DNA of 64,000 nucleotides from Dioscorea cayenensis subsp. rotundata (lineage: Eukaryota > Streptophyta > Magnoliopsida > Dioscoreales > Dioscoreaceae), in NCBI RefSeq assembly GCF_009730915.1, contig NW_024087301.1, positions 62,001 to 126,000 of the forward strand, in the 5' to 3' direction. Below the pieces are notes generated by a model that was not told the origin of the DNA, ran no database searches, and was given only the letters and a program-made list of their open reading frames with translations. A program made the translations under genes and the position numbers. Positions 1 through 11,628 of the stretch are shown here, piece by piece. How positions within the stretch are numbered: position 1 is the stretch's first letter; every line of letters begins with the position of its first letter.

Positions 1-967
1 AGAATAAGAAAAAGAAAAAGGAGCACATCAAGTGACATGAAATTAATGAGAGGCTTCACATTGACCTCAAAGTTTTTCTTTCTTTATAGACGACATACAA
101 GTTAAGGAAATGAAAAAACAAATACACAGTAACAAATATAACAAAGTAGAACAAGATAAACAACACCAACAAGGGATAACTAACTGGCCTTTAACACTCA
201 CCATTCTTCAAAGGTGAGTTTTGGCACATGTTGAATCTTGTACCAATCTTCCCCTGCTTTCCTCTGCAACCTGAACATGAGCTCTTGGGACATGTGACGA
301 AACTCCAATTCCTGAAGGCTCATCACATGTTGCAAATCTGGAAACACTTTTAGCTTCTTGCATGAAATTAATGTTAGGAAAGCAAGCTTGGCCATTGCAC
401 CTCTCTCTACCCTCCACTCCTCAAGATTGGGCATTGGGTCTTCAGATGCTGACAGGACTGCAATGAACAGACTTTTCAAACTAGGGAATCTACCAGTAGA
501 GCATACCATGGTTTTTCCAAGATACACATTTTGAAAGAGTTTAAGAGTGACAAGGTATTGTAACCTCTCCAATTTGGGCATTGGGTCTTGCTCCAATCTA
601 GAATGACTGAGTTCAAGCTTGGTGAGACAAGTTGGGAATTCAGATATGGTGTCCCCTTTTGGCCAAAATCCATATAACGTCAATGAGAGGAGGTGGTTGT
701 GAAATGGAAAGTCTTTGGTGTTGATCTCTATAGGGAAATCTCCTGTTGCATCTATAAACAAGCTGATAAGATGGTCTAGTTCACAGAGCAGATGGGTTAG
801 CATTGTTCCCTGGTGTTCCTTATTAATCTCCACTTTCAACTTCCTAAGGTTGGGAAATCTCCAATTTATTGTTTTATAGGATCCGAGTGCCACATACTCA
901 AGTGTGAGGAGATTTTTTAGCTCAAGACTTTGTGGTGGTTTGCACCACTTTACTTGTACATGTCTTA

Positions 968-1303
968 GGGCTTGTTTGGATGAGCTTTTGAAAGCCCAGA
1001 AGTGCTTTTTTATAAGTTAAGTACTTCTGGGTTCAAAAAAAGTTGTTTGTATTGGCTTTTCTGCAAAAGCAGAAGCTGTAAAAAAAGCTGAAAAACAGCT
1101 TTTTTCAGAAGCTAGTCATGAGTAGCTTCTGAAAAAAAACTGTTTTTTAGCTTATTTTCACAGCTTCTGCTTTTACAGAAAAACTAATACAAACACAAAA
1201 TATAAAAAAGTGCTTAACTTACTCTGGAAAAGCACTTTTCCGGGAAGCACTTCTACAAAACTTAAAAAAAGTGATTTTTTGAGAAGCCAACCCAAACAAG
1301 GCC
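968..1303. mobile_element. Tourist-like (PIF/Harbinger) MITE in the LRR region of CNL copy 1
   Basis: A 336-bp foldback element. Its ends are near-identical inverted repeats: GGGCTTGTTTGGA at the left and GGCCTTGTTTGGG as the reverse complement of the right end. The centre is a long imperfect palindrome around AGCTTCTGAAAAAA. CNL copies 2 and 3 have uninterrupted sequence at this point (CATGTCTTAGTGTC), which fixes the boundaries. The flanking 3-mers are TTA (965-967) and TAA (1304-1306), a TWA-type target duplication with one base changed. It has no coding capacity. The superfamily call rests on TSD length and TIR style. Confidence 0.85.
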
Positions 1304-2404
1304 TAAGTGTCTTTATCTTCCATAGTGTGATTGGTATCTCTGTTACTTGCGTTAGCAGAACAGTTTCTAAGGATTGAAAGTTTCCTACCGACAATGGTAG
1401 GAGATCATCAACATCCCTCAGTCTTAAATAACGTAAGTGGATCATTAGCCCGATCTCTTTTGGTAATCTTCGTACAGAAGTTAACTCAGTCAAATCAAGC
1501 ACCCTTAGAAGCTCAAATCTAAATATTGGAGAATCAATTGGAGGATAACGTAGACCAAATGCCATCAAATTCCTCTGTCCATGCATTGTAGAGACTCTAG
1601 AGATTTCATTGATCGTGGTGTCATTGACGTTGTGGAAAGCCACACGACGAGACGCCAAATAAGTTTGTTGATCATTTTCACTGGAGCAAACTGTGAGGAA
1701 CAAATCTTTCTTTGTTGCAGATCTTGCAAAATCCAGTAGGAGATCATGGACACCACATTTCTTGACACTCCCATTGTTTTTCCTGGTTTTTACATGAATC
1801 AAGCTCCTCTGAATCAACTCCTCTAAAATAGCTTCCCCTGTATCCTCCATGGTCTTCCTTTCTTCCTGTGGTATGAAGCCTTCCGCAATCCATTGCCTGA
1901 TTAACACATTGCCAGTGATGGTAAGCACCCAAATAAAGAAAACATGATTTCATATGATACGGAAGATCTTCATAGCTCAAAGCAAGTATTTCTTGGCATT
2001 CCCTTCCTTCTGCCGCCCAATCCATCGTCTCCAACACTCTTCGCCACACAACAGGTGTTTTGTCTTTTATAGATAAGAGACCTCCGAGAACAACTAAAGC
2101 TAGAGGTAGGCCACCGCATTTGCGCATGAGCTGATGACTAATATCAAGCAATCCACTGGAGCAATTTGCCTCAGTATCTTCATAAGGAAAGGCCTTCTTG
2201 AGAAGAAGCTTCATGCTCTCATTATCATTCAAAAGCGGAAGTTCGTACGGAGTGCTTCTTGGATTTGCTCCCTTTGCAACATTAAGAAACTGAGTGGTGA
2301 TCAAGACTCTGCTTCCATTGTTAACATCCGGAAAACTTCTTTGCATCTGATTCCATACATCCTCTCGCCAAATATCATCCAATACAATAAGAAACCTTTG
2401 TTTT

Positions 2405-3255
2405 TGTTGGGGTCCAGCCCATTTGTTGGGTTGGATGAATAATTGGGCTCCATGCCCATGATGAAAAAAAAAAAAATGAAACTAGGTCAATAGTGGAGAA
2501 GATGGAGGGCAAAGGGGTAACTTTACAAGGTGAATTTTTCTCATTCCTTGATAATGAGAAAAGGTTATGCTTGTGATTAAGGGTGATTATCCAAAAGAAG
2601 TGAGAGAGGGAAAGAAAAGAAGGAGAAGAAGGAGAGAAGGCTAGGGCAAGGAGATCGGACGGCCAAACCTCGCCGGATCTCACTCAAACTTCAGGAGAAG
2701 ACTCCTTGCAAGAAGCACTACCTATTGATTAGATTTGATCCTTCTATTTCTCCCTACTTGTTGTTTGTTAGCCATCTTGATGATGATGATGATGTTTGTC
2801 AATGAGAACTCTTCTCTCATGAATGCCTTTGTCCTTGTGCTTGTAAACCTCTAGTTAGCTAGAGAAGATCCATTGTAATCCTTTATTGACCTAGTGGATA
2901 CATGTTTAAGAGGCTCTAAGGAGTCCCGTGGTTTTTCCCTCGATTTGTAGGGTTTCCACGCTAAAAATCGTTGTCTTGAATCTTTGTTTGTTTGATCATC
3001 TCATTCTAACATGAATGAGGGGTTTGATAGTTTTTTATGAGTTGTTTTGAAGCTTTGAAGCCTTGTAGAACCCTTGGGAGCAACATTGAAGCCTCAAGGA
3101 AGACATTGAAGGTTTTTTGCAGCTTATGCGGGCTGCATACGGGCCGCACAAGATCGCCAGTGAGCTTCACGGGGTGTATGCGGGCGCATGAACCCCGTAA
3201 GTGAACAGTAATTCCGCAGTTTTTCACTGTTGCATTTCAGGTCAAAACCCCAACA
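2405..3255. mobile_element. Solo LTR inserted next to kinase-2 of CNL copy 1
   Basis: An 851-bp segment beginning TGTTGGGGT and ending ACCCCAACA, the TG...CA inverted ends of an LTR. Perfect 5-bp target duplications GTTTT lie at 2400-2404 and 3256-3260. CNL copies 2 and 3 are uninterrupted here. It carries no gag or pol, so it is best read as a solo LTR left by LTR-LTR recombination. On the plus strand, 2920-2990 resembles the GTGG...CCACG...TAAAAATC stretch near the end of many Ty1/copia LTRs, suggesting plus orientation, but the family is not certain. Confidence 0.85.
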
Positions 3256-3863
3256 GTTTTCTTAGTGAGTCATTAAGCATGTCTATCAAATCATTTTCTT
3301 CCATCTTCTCCAACTTCTCTTTTTCAATCACTCCAACTTCTTCAAGCATCTTTCTGAGGAGCCCCATTAAACTATTTTCTTGAGAGACTGTTATCCAAAT
3401 GCGCTTGCGGAAATGATTGCTAACAGCATTGTCATGGCAGAGTTTCCGTGCAAGGGTGGTTTTGCCAAGACCACCAATGCCAACTATGCTAATGACACAA
3501 AGCCTTTGTTGTTGTTGATTAATCAGTCGTCCCAATAGGATCTTGTGATCATTAAAGAGCCCGACTACATCAGCATCATTAGAATATTGAGGTAAGAAAT
3601 GGCGTCTCCTTATTATGGATATTAAGTTGGAAGCATCTCCATCCTCACTCAAGTTTTGAATCCCATACACTTCTCTGCTAGCCTTGATCTCATTAAGCCT
3701 TTCTTTTATCTTAGCAATGTCCACACCAACATTATGCCTTCTTATCAACAAGCTTGGTTTAAACCTATTAAACAAAAGTGTTAAATCAAAAATAGGAAAT
3801 TATGGTTCATGTCAAAGTAGAGCCATGGATGGAGAAATTCTTAAGAGAAAAGGAAAGGATAAA

Positions 3864-3864
3864 C

Positions 3865-3909
<45 letters not shown>
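3864..3909. repeat. (AAT)n microsatellite in the CNL copy 1 intron
   Basis: About fifteen AAT units just upstream of the exon-2 acceptor. CNL copy 2 has a similar tract at the same intron position (about 32334-32371), so it predates their duplication. Confidence 0.9.
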
Positions 3910-4547
3910 TCAAATATTCAAACTAGGGTATATATAAGAAAGTATAAAACATTCTTCAATGATAATATTACGTAATATTACATAATATATTTTATATATA
4001 TATAGGGCATTCTTTATTGAAAATGATAGGATGAGTTTTCTTGTTTTATTTTAAATTTTAAATTTGATATTTTGAATTATCATCTTCATTTATCTCAATT
4101 CCTTGTGATTTATTTTTTTTATTTTTTTTATTTTATTTTATTTTTTTTTCGACTATAATGGCAAAGTTGTTAAGGATAAACAAATCCATATATGCACCAG
4201 TTATGATAGCTTAATGACCACCCCAGGATAATAAATTGATCTACCATTCAATCTTAGAAGGATAAAGAATAAAACTCCTTCCACTATGAATCCATTTACC
4301 CACTAAACAGTGTATAAATAGTACTGATATAATATATAAAAGTCTAGTTTCAACTCCACAACTACCCATACACCAGCTAAGTACCTAACCCCCTGTTTTC
4401 TTTTTTTTTTTTTAATAAAAACCTTACCCCTTGTACTAAACAAATATTCGTTAGTGATAAAATTTCTAAAATCCTTTCTACTCTCTTTCTCTATGTATAT
4501 ATATATATATATATTTGGGTATATTTTATACTCCAACACTATTGAAT

Positions 4548-5208
4548 CTTTGTGAAAAGGTGGATAAACCACTTCAATTAAATAAAACAAACAAACACTT
4601 AGCAACAAGAAAAGTTGACCACTAGGCGTGATCCAACAACAAACAGAAAGAAAGAAAAACAAAACGAGGAACAACGGGTCTCCTCAAGCCCAACCAAAAA
4701 AATAAACTAGCCCACCACACTGATATGGGTCTCCTTGTCCGAGGCGGCTCCACCAACCGCCTCTGAACATGGTCTTAAGGAGTCCAAACTGCAATGAATG
4801 ACAGTAATGGAATCTTCCAGATTAGCCTAAGTACTATTAGAATTAGCACGCATCCTATCCAGCTCACCATCCAGGTTAGGCCCAGTTATAACCTCTTCCT
4901 GGCCCATAACTCCCAAATGGTCCAACCCCTCACTAGATTGGGCCAAATTCCAGCCCACATCATAGAAAAGCAAGGGGACCACCTCATTAAACCCCACATC
5001 TAAAGCCACCAGGCCCACCTCATTAAACAAGTTAACATGGCCAACTCTTTTTGACTGATCAGCTCCTTTCCCTACATTCGAAATAGCCACCTTAACCTCT
5101 ATTTCATTTCCAGCTTTCCCTCCCAACCCAACATTTGTCCCATGAAAGGCCACTCCAAGTCCAACATATGTATCTCTAGGACCCAGTTCACGCCCGACAC
5201 CTTAACCT
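4548..5208 (-). mobile_element. LINE-like 3' fragment in the CNL copy 1 intron
   Basis: About 660 bp present in the intron of copy 1 but absent from copies 2 and 3, where CACTATTGAATTG runs uninterrupted. CTATTGAAT repeats at both edges (4539-4547 and 5209-5217). On the minus strand the insert ends GGTTTATCCACCTTTTCAC, a tail shared with the insertion at 36864-37052, together with a GGAGGAACAACGGGTCTCCTC block. A 108-codon minus-strand frame (5153-4827) has no recognisable motif; it may be the end of a LINE ORF. 5' truncation would fit reverse transcription from the 3' end. Confidence 0.6.
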
Positions 5209-5815
5209 CTATTGAATTGTCCTCTATTGAATTGTTTCAATCAATTTAGTCCTACTCTATATATTAAAATTGATTGGGGTGTTTTTCTTTATTATTCACA
5301 TTACTTAAAATTAAAAAAAAATTATCAACAGCCTTCTGTTGTTGTTGTTGTTTTTTTTTTTTTCTACTGCAAAGGAATCCCCTATATGATGTATTTATTT
5401 CATAGAACATCTGAAATCGAATTTAAAACTTATTCATAAAAAATTCGAAATTAAACCTCAAAACTCATACAGAGTTTGTTCCATTACTTACTTTAATGGG
5501 AAAAAAATTACTTTTTTCTCACCTGCATTTGATGCGACTCAGCCAACCATGAGACTGATCATGATTCACCTTAATGAGGAGAGTATCAATGGCGTCATCA
5601 GCTAGGTAAGCAACTTGTACAACTTCATTCACCCAGTTCTTCATCCTTTCATCTCTCTTTCCTTTTGCATCAGCATCCTTGAGGAAGCATTTAATCCTAC
5701 GGAGCTCTCTTTCCATCCACTCCACCTCATCACGCACTCCATACAACAACCAGAATTCTTGTGACAAGAGCCCGGCAAGCCTGGTTGCCACCTGTGAAAC
5801 AGCAGATTCAGCCAT

Positions 5816-7445
5816 CTCCCTCTCACATTCTCTACTACTTTGTCTGAGATTAGGGTTTCAAAAATAGTATAAGCAACAGAGAAGAAGAGAAGGGAGAGAG
5901 AAAAGAAGGAGAAAGATGCCTTGGGCTACACGCCATTCATTCTTATTAATTTGAAGAAAATCAGTTTTTTTTCTTGATTCACTGATTGCAAGAGATGAAA
6001 ATTAGTTTTTTTTTTCTTTCTATTAATTTGAAGATAGTACATTTGATGATGGCTTCTAATCAACGCAGAATATTGAAAAGCAGGAAGGAAGGAAGGAATA
6101 AAGCAGTTCTTTAATATAATGGGTGATTTCTTTATTCATCCAAGCACCTTTATTATTATTTAATATGAAAGAATAAAAACAAGCATTTCGGAGTTCGATT
6201 AAGGTGGAGCCATGCATGCACTGGAAGCCACTAAGCAAAAGGTGACGGAGATGTGATCAAAGAATGATAAGGATGAGCAAGAGACGAATGTGTTCATGTC
6301 GTGAGCAATGCACAATTGAATATATAGTTCTTATCCGTTGCAAATCAGAGCTTGCATTTTATTCTTATTATTAGAAGAATAAGTGAAGAAGAAGAATAGT
6401 TTCGTTCTTTTTCAATTGTATTGTACAAACAACATCTATTTATCTTGGCTAATTTGTATAAAAGATAATTGTTATAATTAAACTAATTAAATCAATTATG
6501 ATTGTGCTAATCCAATCAAATCAACAATGGAAATAATTAAGGTAGAATATTGAAAAGCAGGAAGGAATAAAGGGGTGCTTTAATCATGGGTGGTTTCTTT
6601 ATTTAAATAAACACCTTTATTATTATTTAATAAAAAAGAATAAAGAAAGCAATGGAGTACATATACGTTAAGGCATTTTTTTTAATTTTTATTTTAAATG
6701 TTCTTTAATAATTAAGTTGTATGAAAGAAGTGTTTGTTTTATAATATTTGAAATTATATAACGCAACTTAAAATATCACATTCAAAAATCTTTTATTTGA
6801 TTTGAGGAATTTTAAACCACCAAAATAAAATCAAATTACTCCCACAGATATATTTGGACCCACGTCTAAATTGGGTTAAAGTCCCGAAAGTTGAAATTCT
6901 TAGGTGATGTATATATATATATATATTATAAACATACATATGTTTGTGTATATACATATACAAATATGTATCTATACACTAGGGATACGATTAAGGTTCT
7001 TGCGGCAATTGGCAACCGCATGATGAAATTTTTTATTTGCATCACTTTCTTTAAGCTAGGTAATTACATGTAATTTGATTTTTATTAAGACTAAAGGAAC
7101 ATAAAAACCTTACAAAAAAATTATTATTAAAAAAATTCAAAACCCTCTTATTAGATTCAAGGAGAACATAATTCGCTATACACTCTGGCATGAATATGTT
7201 ATTATAAATGAACACAAAATACAGTGATAACGGTCTCTTGAAATGCTTAAATCTTGATCCAAATAACACAACAAAAAGAACAAGACTAACAGTTCCTTCA
7301 CAGATTCAATAGAATAAAACAAACTTATCTGACCTTGAACAAATGAACTGTAAAAAAAAAAATGCAGCATATTTTTCAAATTTGAAATTCACTGAATTTC
7401 TTGTGCAGTAAAAGGTCATTTAGGTTTCATTTAAATACAAAACAA
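5816..7445. other. CNL copy 1 upstream flank and spacer, no gene seen
   Basis: Upstream sequence of CNL copy 1. The stretch 5990-6200 is shared with the flanks of copies 2 (33540-33690) and 4 (43010-43200). A second diverged copy of part of it starts at 6541 (AGAATATTGAAAAGCAGGAA), a local duplication. From 6541 rightwards the sequence is paralogous to 43800 onwards. It contains TA-rich microsatellite (6908-6970). No credible exon is seen. Confidence 0.7.
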
Positions 7446-10400
7446 TTAGATAGAATGACACTTACAGTGGATAGTAGGTCCCCCACCATCTGAGAGTCTG
7501 ACTAGTGCAAAAAATACAAACAGATTTGTTTATCACTCTAAAAACAAAAACAAAACCATGTGAAAAAACCCCAGCAATAGACAGACCTTTCAAGATTTCT
7601 TCTCACCTTCACCATCTTCATCGCTTTCCAACCCCTACCAGGAACATAAAAGAAAATTTTCAGGAATCCATATTAGCAATTCCTACTTACAACCAGTTCA
7701 CAAATTCATGTTAGTGGTCACTAGTCAAGTATATGCGAAAAACATTATATCTTGTTAATAATATAATCTACTTGAAAAGAATAAATTTAGTAGCACCCAG
7801 TTTAAGGACTAAGACTCCACAGAACCAATCCCCCACTTCCCCCACTTAATTGAAGCCTTACCTTGAGCAAAGATTGCAACAAGAATCTTAGAATACTTAA
7901 GAATGTTCAGATAGGATCTCATATTTGGAACCTACATGCTGGCATGTAATATTTGCACAGGAATGAAAATAAGATCATCAAGACACATCTGGAATGTTCC
8001 CAACAAAAGAATTCAGAAATATATACATAAATATATATATTTTTGAAAAAGGTGAATGTGGTGATGATGTTGGGATAAAGGTAAGAGGAATAAGATTCTA
8101 ATCAGGCCAACAAAGAACAAACGCTTGACTAATTTGTGATATTACATTGTTTAGGATGATCTATCCTCCCTTCAATCATTAGTGCAAAGCCTTCCAAATG
8201 AGAAATAGTCAGACACAGGTGGTCAGTGATTGAATCTTTTAATAGTTTTCATTGACAAGATAGGAAACGACACTTGAAAAGTGACAAAGAATCTAACTTA
8301 ACCCTGTCAATGCGGGGCTTGCTTCTACAGCAAAAATGGTACGAACTAGCAACCAAGCAGTACCTAGCATTTGAAATTAAGTCTTCGGAGATTATCAATC
8401 TTGTCTCTAAGAAGAAGCTATTGTCTTCAACTTGAAGAGAGTTGTACACTAATAATAGCTAATATGCCAGATTTCTTTCAGTTGCCTAAACTATGCAATT
8501 ATGAACTTGACAGAAATTAAGTTATTGTCAAAACATTGAGTGCTCACCATCTTTCCATTCTTATCAAAATCATCATCAAATCCATCATCACCTCCATCTG
8601 AAAATACAGTAAGTAGAACAAAATGAGAAGGGAAAAAAAACAATTTTTTCAACAATCCAATGAGGAAAATACTGAGATAAGCATTGTAAAATATGAACAT
8701 GCCAAGGACAATTGAATTTGGACCATGAACACGGTGAAATAGGATTGAGTAGCACACCTGGGCCATCATCCTCACTTCCAAGGTCACCCAAAAGAAAAAC
8801 GTCCAAATCCTGTTCTATTTTTGATGATGATCCCTTAGGTTCTGACTTAGTTTCCTTCACTTCATCCTTAGAAACAGGTGTAGCAGTGGAGGCTTCCCTT
8901 AGTCTATCACTTGAACTTTGTTCATTTGCTTTCATGGTCACCTCCTCTGCATACTGCTTCTCATAACTGATTGGCAAAACAACAGGCTTGTCAGGAAGAA
9001 CTGAGGGCAAAACAATGTCCATTATAAAAATCTTAATTCTTCAGAAATATGGTAACAAAATCATCCCTTTACGTGTTGGAAAATGTCAAAACAAGAAATC
9101 AACATAGCGAAAGAAATGGTCTAGATTCATTTTACAAGGAAATATAATAGGAAGATAAGACTTTCCAATCAATAATCCCTTATTACTCGCTGAAAATCTC
9201 ACACAGTTGACATGAAATAAAAGAGAAAAAAAACACAAGAAGCAAGTTCAGACACCAAATAGACGTGCATGCACGGACATATAATTGACAACATATCAAG
9301 GTATTGTAGTCTGGTCACTTAGTAAGCCTACAATGATATTGTAAAGCAGAGTCACAATTACAACAAACAACCAACCCTTCATTCCTATCCAGCTGGGTCA
9401 GTCTAGTTTGCAAGCATTAACAATCAATGGCCAATTGCCTCACAAAGCATCTTTTTCATTTGACACCTCAGACAATTTTATTATATTCTCCCGACAAGAT
9501 AAAGCCTGGGCATCATACATCAAGATTGTTACAATAGTTAGTTATGCATCTCCCATCTAAAACTAACCATATAGTGTGAACTTGAATTTATGAAGCTAAT
9601 AGTAGTATTACTGCTGCCCATTCTCCACACTAAAACCAATTTTAAGATAGAATGCAATTCCTTTATAGAATGTTTCTAAAATGCCGCCTATGCATATAAT
9701 TGATTTAGCTTCTAACAACAATTTAAAAAAAAAAAAATCCAGCATAAACCGGCGGTCTCAAAGACAAATCAATACTTACGGCGCCACATAATTGCTCACA
9801 AGAATGAAGTATATTCGCCAAAATTTTCGTTCTTTCATATATCTAGGACATAACTCATATCTGAACTTTGATATCTCCTGCAAGAATAAAAAAGAGTAAC
9901 TCGTACCACCTATAGAAAACTAAACTGTCTTATATGAATTGTCATAACAGGAGATATATATCAAATACAAATTCACCGAAACTCAGATGCAAAATAGGAC
10001 AAATTTGTCTTACAGCAAACCGCTACTATTTATTCATTGAATCACATTCACATTTGTGAAAAGGCTTCTAAGCATCCGGTCTACATTGGGCACAAAAAGC
10101 AATCTTTTTTGGGAAGTAAGCACAAAAATTGATCAAAAACTGAAATTTCAATGGATTCTTTAATTGAAACATATACAGAGATTGGGAAAAAAAAAATCAT
10201 TTTTTAGCTATGCCTACATAAATGGCCAGGAAGAGCTCAAGTACCTTAACAGTGGACAAAACCAGAGTAGCATGTCTAGCTTGCCATTCACTAAGATCTT
10301 GCCGGACGTTTGACAAAGTTGGGACTTCTTGCATCTCAGGTTCATCTACACACATTACACACAATAAGCACATCCATACTGTACTTCATCTAATGTGCAA

Positions 10401-10698
10401 AATTGTCAAGCAGTAAATCAAAAGAATTCACAAAAGCATAAGAAAAAGCGCGGGATGAAGCAATCCACCTTCCATTGGGAAATCACGAAACGTGCTGAGA
10501 GTGATACCCTTAACGAACTCCCTGAGCTCATCCGTAACACCAAAGCGCTCAAGATCCGCCTGCAGATCAGGTGCAACAGAGGATCCAGATCCATCTGAGG
10601 AACCGATGGGGAGGGGGATCTCACCAGCGAGAGCCTTGATCTGGTCAGCACGCTTCAATGCTTCAATCTTGATAGAATCGGCCTTCTTGCTGGCCTCG
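7446..10698 (-). CDS. BSD-domain protein gene, copy A (seven exons seen, 5' end missing)
   Basis: Plant BSD-domain protein (BTF2-like, synapse-associated, DOS2-like); the biochemical role is poorly known. Minus-strand exons, with matching splice sites and phases: about 10698-10469 (ADQIKALAGE ... GVTDELREFVKGIT ... FRDFPME), 10345-10245 (VPTLSNVRQDLSEWQARH ... STVK), 9877-9780 (EISKFRYELCPRYMKERKFW, the BSD core with its FW pair, then RIYFILVSNYVAP), 8966-8758 (YEKQYAEEVTMK ... LGSEDDGPG), 8597-8548 (DGGDDGFDDDFDKNGKM), 7634-7607 (GLESDEDGE) and 7489-7446 ending in a stop. The acidic tail is typical. No stop or frameshift interrupts these exons. The initiating exon was not found in the AT-rich DNA above 10700, so this copy may be 5'-truncated. 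The last exon and stop are less sure. Confidence 0.8.
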
Positions 10699-10958
10699 GC
10701 GAATAAGCATTGATTTTTTTTAAGGTTTCTGTTGCTTAAAAAAAAAACAGTTTTGAAAGAAATATTTAGTAAGACACAACTGTAATCATTATCAATTAAG
10801 GTATTCATTGCCTTGGAATAATCTTTTTATCTATTGATGATGCGGTCATGGTATTATTTTCACTAGAATAGTTCAAAATCTGATCAATAATTTTTTCATC
10901 TATTATTAACTTTTTTTTTTCACCAATTTGCTCAAAATTCACTCCTTTACTTTGATCA

Positions 10959-11016
<58 letters not shown>

Positions 11017-11628
11017 GGATAAACCACTACTTTATTGAAAAGGGAGGTTTTGTAATATTAAAAAAAATTTGTAATAGTTGTTGCCTTCCCATTAATGTTC
11101 TAAACTTTATTGATAAAATTAATAGCATCCAATATATTATTTATTTTTGGATTTATTACTCCTTGTATAAAATATTAAACTTCTCTCTAAATTAATAAAT
11201 ATTCATTTTATAGAGGTTTTGATGTAATAAATGAGTCTCAAAGTTATTTGTCTACCTTTCTAAGGATCTTTGAGAATAGATTTAATCTTCTATTTGGTTC
11301 CTCTAGTTAGGTCAAATTACTCCTTTAGTTTCCTTATTTGAATTTAGCTACATGAATACCTACATTATTTCATTTTGCAAATTTCAATCTACCGATGAAC
11401 AGAAGTTGGCATAGCATTTTTTTTTTTATTAAAATTTTATTTTAAAAAGTCGGAAGGGAATAAAACCCGGTTAATTATGTAACCAACCATAATTAAACTA
11501 AACTAATCTCCTCTCCACCACTCTCCTCTACCTTATGGACCTGATTCTTCATCCATCGCCGCCCCCACAGAGCCATCACCGCCACCTCCTACATTCGTAT
11601 TCAACCTCAATCGCAGCTCCATACCCCT
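10699..11628. other. AT-rich spacer, no gene seen
   Basis: Contains a long (TA)n tract at about 10963-11010. A short plus-strand frame at 11533-11628 (MDLILHPSPPPQ...) is proline-rich with no family match that I can see. The expected first exon of the BSD gene is not recognisable here. Confidence 0.6.

Larger units (their letters stand above)
198..5815 (-). pseudogene. CC-NBS-LRR resistance gene, copy 1 (disrupted)
   Basis: Intracellular immune receptor of the CNL class. Exon 1 (5815-5523) starts MAESAVSQV and encodes an Rx_N-type coiled coil with an EDVID-like DDAID. It ends at a GCAG|GTGAG donor. Exon 2 begins at 3764 after an AG acceptor; the phase-2 join reads R-FKPSLLIRRHNVG. Exon 2 carries the P-loop GIGGLGKTTLA, kinase-2 LIVLDDIW, RNBS-B ITTQ (usual R is Q), GLPLAL, a VHD variant of the MHD motif, and LRRs ending in FEEW and a stop at 198. 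Three lesions break it. A solo LTR (2405-3255) sits just before kinase-2. A 14-bp deletion near 1919, seen against copy 2, shifts the frame just after CFLYLGAY. A MITE (968-1303) sits in the LRR region and brings a stop. The intron (3765-5522) also holds a LINE-like insertion. A non-functional copy is the straightforward reading. Confidence 0.9.

Noticed and set aside
3864..3909. Regular repeats that might suggest a CRISPR-like or regulatory array (also subterminal repeats at 27340-27860)
   Set aside because: The first is a simple microsatellite and the second is CACTA subterminal sequence; the genome is a plant's.
4794..5153. Opposed open frames in the CNL copy 1 intron
   Set aside because: They lie in an insertion absent from the other CNL introns, interpreted as a LINE fragment and not a host gene.
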